DNA of 31,538 nucleotides from an archaeon (GTDB lineage: Archaea; Nanobdellota; Nanobdellia; Pacearchaeales; GW2011-AR1): the NCBI GenBank assembly GCA_027341315.1, contig DAIENA010000003.1, positions 1 through 31,538 on the forward strand, read 5' to 3'. Made by a program: the position numbers and the translations under genes. This document shows, in pieces, positions 29,653 to 31,538 of the stretch (position 1 is its first letter; each line of letters opens with the position of its first letter). The notes under the pieces were generated by a model, which was given only the letters and a program-made list of their open reading frames with translations, had not been told where the DNA came from and did no database searches.

Positions 29653-30280
29653 ACACTCTTTTTAATTCTTCAAGCGCCAGTCTGGGGTTTTTAGCGTCGG
29701 CAACAAACGACCCTGTATTCAAAACATCCGCTCCGGCTTTTTTTAGTTGTTTGGCCGTTAACAAATTAACTCCACCGTCAATTTGTATAATTATCTTTGG
29801 AAAAGATTTCTTAAGTTCTCCGATTTTTTGGTAAACTGAATTAATAAATTTTTGATGCTCCCGGCCTGGACGAACGCCCATTAACAAGACACCGTCGACA
29901 TACGGCAAAATCGGAAAAATTTTTCTCAAAGACGTTTTCGGATTTACTGCCACAAATGATTTCATTCCAGCATCCTTTATTTTTTTTGAAACTTCTTCAA
30001 AATTTTTCGTTGATTCGTAATGAAAGATAATTTTTGAGAAACCTTTTCTCTTTAAATTTCCAATTTTTTTCTCAGGCCAAAAAGTCATTAAATGAGCCTC
30101 AAAATTTTTATTGAACTTCTTCAAATTTGGAACCAATGAAAACCTAATTGACTTTTCAGAAACAAATTTTCCGTCCATGAAATCAACCTGAATGTCTTTA
30201 GAAATATTAGATAACCTCTTTAATCTCTCGTTAAATTCTTTTTTGTTACGTGCAAAAACCGTCGGGATTACTTTTCTCAT
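29645..30280 (-). CDS. rpe: Ribulose-phosphate 3-epimerase-like protein
   Basis: 211 residues from the ATG at 30280; the in-frame TTG at 30292 is rejected because the ATG overlaps the rpiB stop (ATGA) and follows GGAAGG. TIM-barrel motifs of Rpe: VIPTVFA, IQVDFMDGKFV, FEAHLM, VLLMGVRPGREHQKF and IIQIDGGV. In typical Rpe the second motif reads HVDxMDG and its His is a metal ligand; here it is Gln31, while the other ligands (Asp33, the His of EAHLM, the Asp of IDGGV) remain. It may still interconvert ribulose 5-phosphate and xylulose 5-phosphate, or act on a related sugar. Coupled to rpiB. Confidence 0.85.
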   Translation of the reverse strand: MRKVIPTVFARNKKEFNERLKRLSNISKDIQVDFMDGKFVSEKSIRFSLVPNLKKFNKNFEAHLMTFWPEKKIGNLKRKGFSKIIFHYESTKNFEEVSKKIKDAGMKSFVAVNPKTSLRKIFPILPYVDGVLLMGVRPGREHQKFINSVYQKIGELKKSFPKIIIQIDGGVNLLTAKQLKKAGADVLNTGSFVADAKNPRLALEELKRVFI

Positions 30281-30747
30281 TTTCCCTTCCAATTTTTATT
30301 TTCAAAGTCCTGAATTTCTTTCAAACGACGAACGTGACGTTTTCCTTCGACAAATTTCGTTTCGAGCCAGATTTTAATTCCTTTCTTGGCTTCACCAAAA
30401 GGAACAAATTTCGAACCAAGACACAAAACGTTTGTATTATCGTGAACGCGCGACATCTCTAAAAAAATTTTATTTGCACGTCCAAAAAAAGAAACGGCGC
30501 GAATTCCCTTGACTTTATTTGCCGCAATTGTTTCTCCAATTCCTGAAAGAGCAATTATAATCCCATAGGAATTCTTTTTTTCTGCAACTTTTTTTGCAAC
30601 CTGAAAAGTATAAACGGGGTAATCATCGCGGGGTTTAAATTCATACGGCCCAACGTCCTCGACGAAATGACCTAACTTTTCAAGCCAAAGTTTCAGTTTT
30701 TCTTTGTAAACAAAACCTGCATGATCACTTCCAATTATTATTTTCAT
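30277..30747 (-). CDS. rpiB: Ribose-5-phosphate isomerase B
   Basis: 156 residues. RpiB/LacAB signature: IIIGSDHAGFVYKE start (Asp8, His9), VEDVGPYEF, the anion-hole turn ALSGIGETIAANKVKGIRAV, SRVHDNTNVLCLG, and KRHVRRLKEI at the end. The catalytic Cys of E. coli RpiB is Ala66 here; Glu72 stands where the mycobacterial enzyme has its catalytic Glu (GSGNGE), so the mycobacterial-type mechanism is likely. Interconverts ribose 5-phosphate and ribulose 5-phosphate. Overlaps LOG and rpe by ATGA at both ends: a tight three-gene unit. Confidence 0.93.
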   Translation of the reverse strand: MKIIIGSDHAGFVYKEKLKLWLEKLGHFVEDVGPYEFKPRDDYPVYTFQVAKKVAEKKNSYGIIIALSGIGETIAANKVKGIRAVSFFGRANKIFLEMSRVHDNTNVLCLGSKFVPFGEAKKGIKIWLETKFVEGKRHVRRLKEIQDFENKNWKGK

Positions 30748-31385
30748 CTTATTTTATATTTTTTATAATTCATGCAAACATCCTTATCTCCTTTTATCCA
30801 TATTTTGTTCGCTTCTTTAATAATTTTAATTGCTTCTTCCCAGTTTTTTGCGTGATAAAGCAAATTAAAATCCTTTTCTTCAAAATATTTTCTTTTGAGC
30901 GGCTCTTTTTTCAACCAGTCAAAAAATCCTTTCCACATTTCTCCCAGGAAAATTATTGGAATTTGACATGTATCTCCGACCTGCATAAGTTGCCAGGAAT
31001 AAAACATTTCAAGCATTGTTCCGACGCCGCCGGGAGCAATAACAATTGCATTCGAAAAAAGCATAAAGTTATCGAGTCTCCTTGAAAAAATTTTAAATTT
31101 TCTAAAAAGCTGAACTCCGCGATTAAATCTTTGTTCATGGGGAAGCTGTATCCCGAGGCCGATTGAATGTGCGTTCCCGTCGACATTTCCTTTTCTGTGT
31201 CCGAGATTCGCCGCTTCCATAATTCCGGGTCCGCCGCCGGTCACAACGTCCCAGTTATTTTTTCCGATTTTCTCGGAAAGTTTGTAAATCTCTTTGTAAA
31301 CAGGATCGTCTTTTTTTATTCTCGCACTTCCGAATATCGTCACATGAAAATGCTTCGGGCTAAATCTTTTATCTAGTTTTATCAT
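30744..31385 (-). CDS. LOG family nucleotide 5'-monophosphate phosphoribohydrolase-like protein
   Basis: 213 residues. Rossmann-like LOG fold: FHVTIFGSARI, DVVTGGGPGIMEAANLG, a family Arg in FSRRLDNFML, and the signature APGGVGTMLEMF (PGGxGTxxE). Once called lysine decarboxylase, this family hydrolyses nucleoside or cytokinin monophosphates to a base and ribose 5-phosphate. Placed first in an operon with rpiB and rpe, that activity would feed ribose 5-phosphate into them. Ribosome site GGGG just before the ATG, with a leader of about 14 bases. A Lys-rich C-terminal tail follows the domain. Confidence 0.9.
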   Translation of the reverse strand: MIKLDKRFSPKHFHVTIFGSARIKKDDPVYKEIYKLSEKIGKNNWDVVTGGGPGIMEAANLGHRKGNVDGNAHSIGLGIQLPHEQRFNRGVQLFRKFKIFSRRLDNFMLFSNAIVIAPGGVGTMLEMFYSWQLMQVGDTCQIPIIFLGEMWKGFFDWLKKEPLKRKYFEEKDFNLLYHAKNWEEAIKIIKEANKIWIKGDKDVCMNYKKYKIR

Positions 31386-31420
31386 TTTCCCCTTTTACAA
31401 TCTCTGTAAAGAGAAACCGG

Positions 31421-31430
31421 TTTATATTTC
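31421..31430 (-). promoter_or_regulatory. TATA box of the LOG-rpiB-rpe operon
   Basis: The minus strand reads GAAATATAAA, predicting a start near 31399 and a short leader with GGGG before the ATG at 31385. Confidence 0.5.
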
Positions 31431-31446
31431 TTTTCTTTAAAAATAA

Positions 31447-31538
31447 TTAACTATTCAAAATTCTCCTTCCTTGATTGAGAATCGCCTTTTTTGTACATTG
31501 CTTTCGAAATTCAATCAAACATTCATGAGAACAACAAC
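31447..31538 (-). CDS. C-terminal end of a Cys-rich protein, cut by the window edge
   Basis: On the minus strand an open frame enters from the right edge and ends in TAA at 31447. It reads CCSHECLIEFRKQC then TKKAILNQGRRILNS. The CSxxC...F spacing resembles the end of a TRASH/YHS-type or other small zinc knuckle, followed by a basic helix. Only 30 codons are visible. The gap of 61 bases to the LOG start contains the LOG promoter, so this is a separate transcription unit. Confidence 0.4.
   Translation of the reverse strand, partial: CCSHECLIEFRKQCTKKAILNQGRRILNS

Overview
The window reads as a stretch of an AT-rich archaeal chromosome, most likely from a DPANN lineage of the Woesearchaeota/Pacearchaeota type. 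The archaeal assignment rests on aIF5B, aIF2-gamma, ribosomal protein S6e, a Dph2 fragment, an OB-fold DHH (RecJ-like) protein, a class II tRNA-Ser(GCU), and promoters of archaeal form. A TATA box is centred 25-27 bases before the start codon of nearly every first gene, so those messages should be leaderless; downstream genes use ATGA overlaps or short GGAGG-type ribosome sites. The lineage within archaea is inference from gene style and small gene size, not from a phylogeny.

Layout from left to right. 1-2100: a truncated hypothetical gene, a TatD-type hydrolase, a membrane protein with an Ada-like zinc knuckle, and a PC4-like DNA-binding protein. 2100-3900: an MgtC-family membrane protein, then two damaged genes side by side: a SAM methyltransferase with an in-frame TAG at codon 12, and the first third of Dph2. 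3900-9180: a P3A-type proton-pump-like ATPase, an S51 peptidase, aIF5B and a small downstream gene. 9186-11140 (minus): a 57-residue membrane protein, a secreted membrane-anchored surface protein and a winged-helix regulator. 11243-12272: an SDR oxidoreductase overlapping a small EF-hand membrane protein. 12324-16618 (minus): a MacB/Lol-like ABC exporter operon (ATPase, methyltransferase, permease, GNAT acetyltransferase, permease). 16639-19290 (minus): an unknown protein, the OB-DHH protein and a small Cys-containing protein. 19380-20250: S6e followed by an open frame broken by TGA at codon 11.

20294-22838 looks like an accessory operon: a TATA box followed by a 9+9 bp palindrome over the expected transcription start, a family 2 glycosyltransferase, a ribbon-helix-helix protein, a one-pass membrane protein and two tandem zincin metalloproteases whose ends are identical at DNA level while their cores have diverged. 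This is the best candidate for an undescribed system. 22885-27247: aIF2-gamma without its usual zinc knuckle, a small unknown gene, a RecB/Cas4-like nuclease with a four-Cys Fe-S signature, then an ArsR regulator, cysteine desulfurase and DUF1858 operon, and tRNA-Ser. 27311-31430: full-length transketolase with a HAD-like partner, and on the other strand LOG-family phosphoribohydrolase, RpiB and Rpe. Together these could turn nucleotide-derived ribose 5-phosphate into pentose-phosphate and glycolytic intermediates. A Cys-rich gene enters from the right edge.

Two compositional classes of gene are visible. Housekeeping genes are dense in CG-containing words such as GTCGAC; many small, accessory or broken genes have almost none, and a few genes switch class part-way. 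There is no CRISPR array, insertion sequence or rRNA, and no stretch over 300 bases without a gene.
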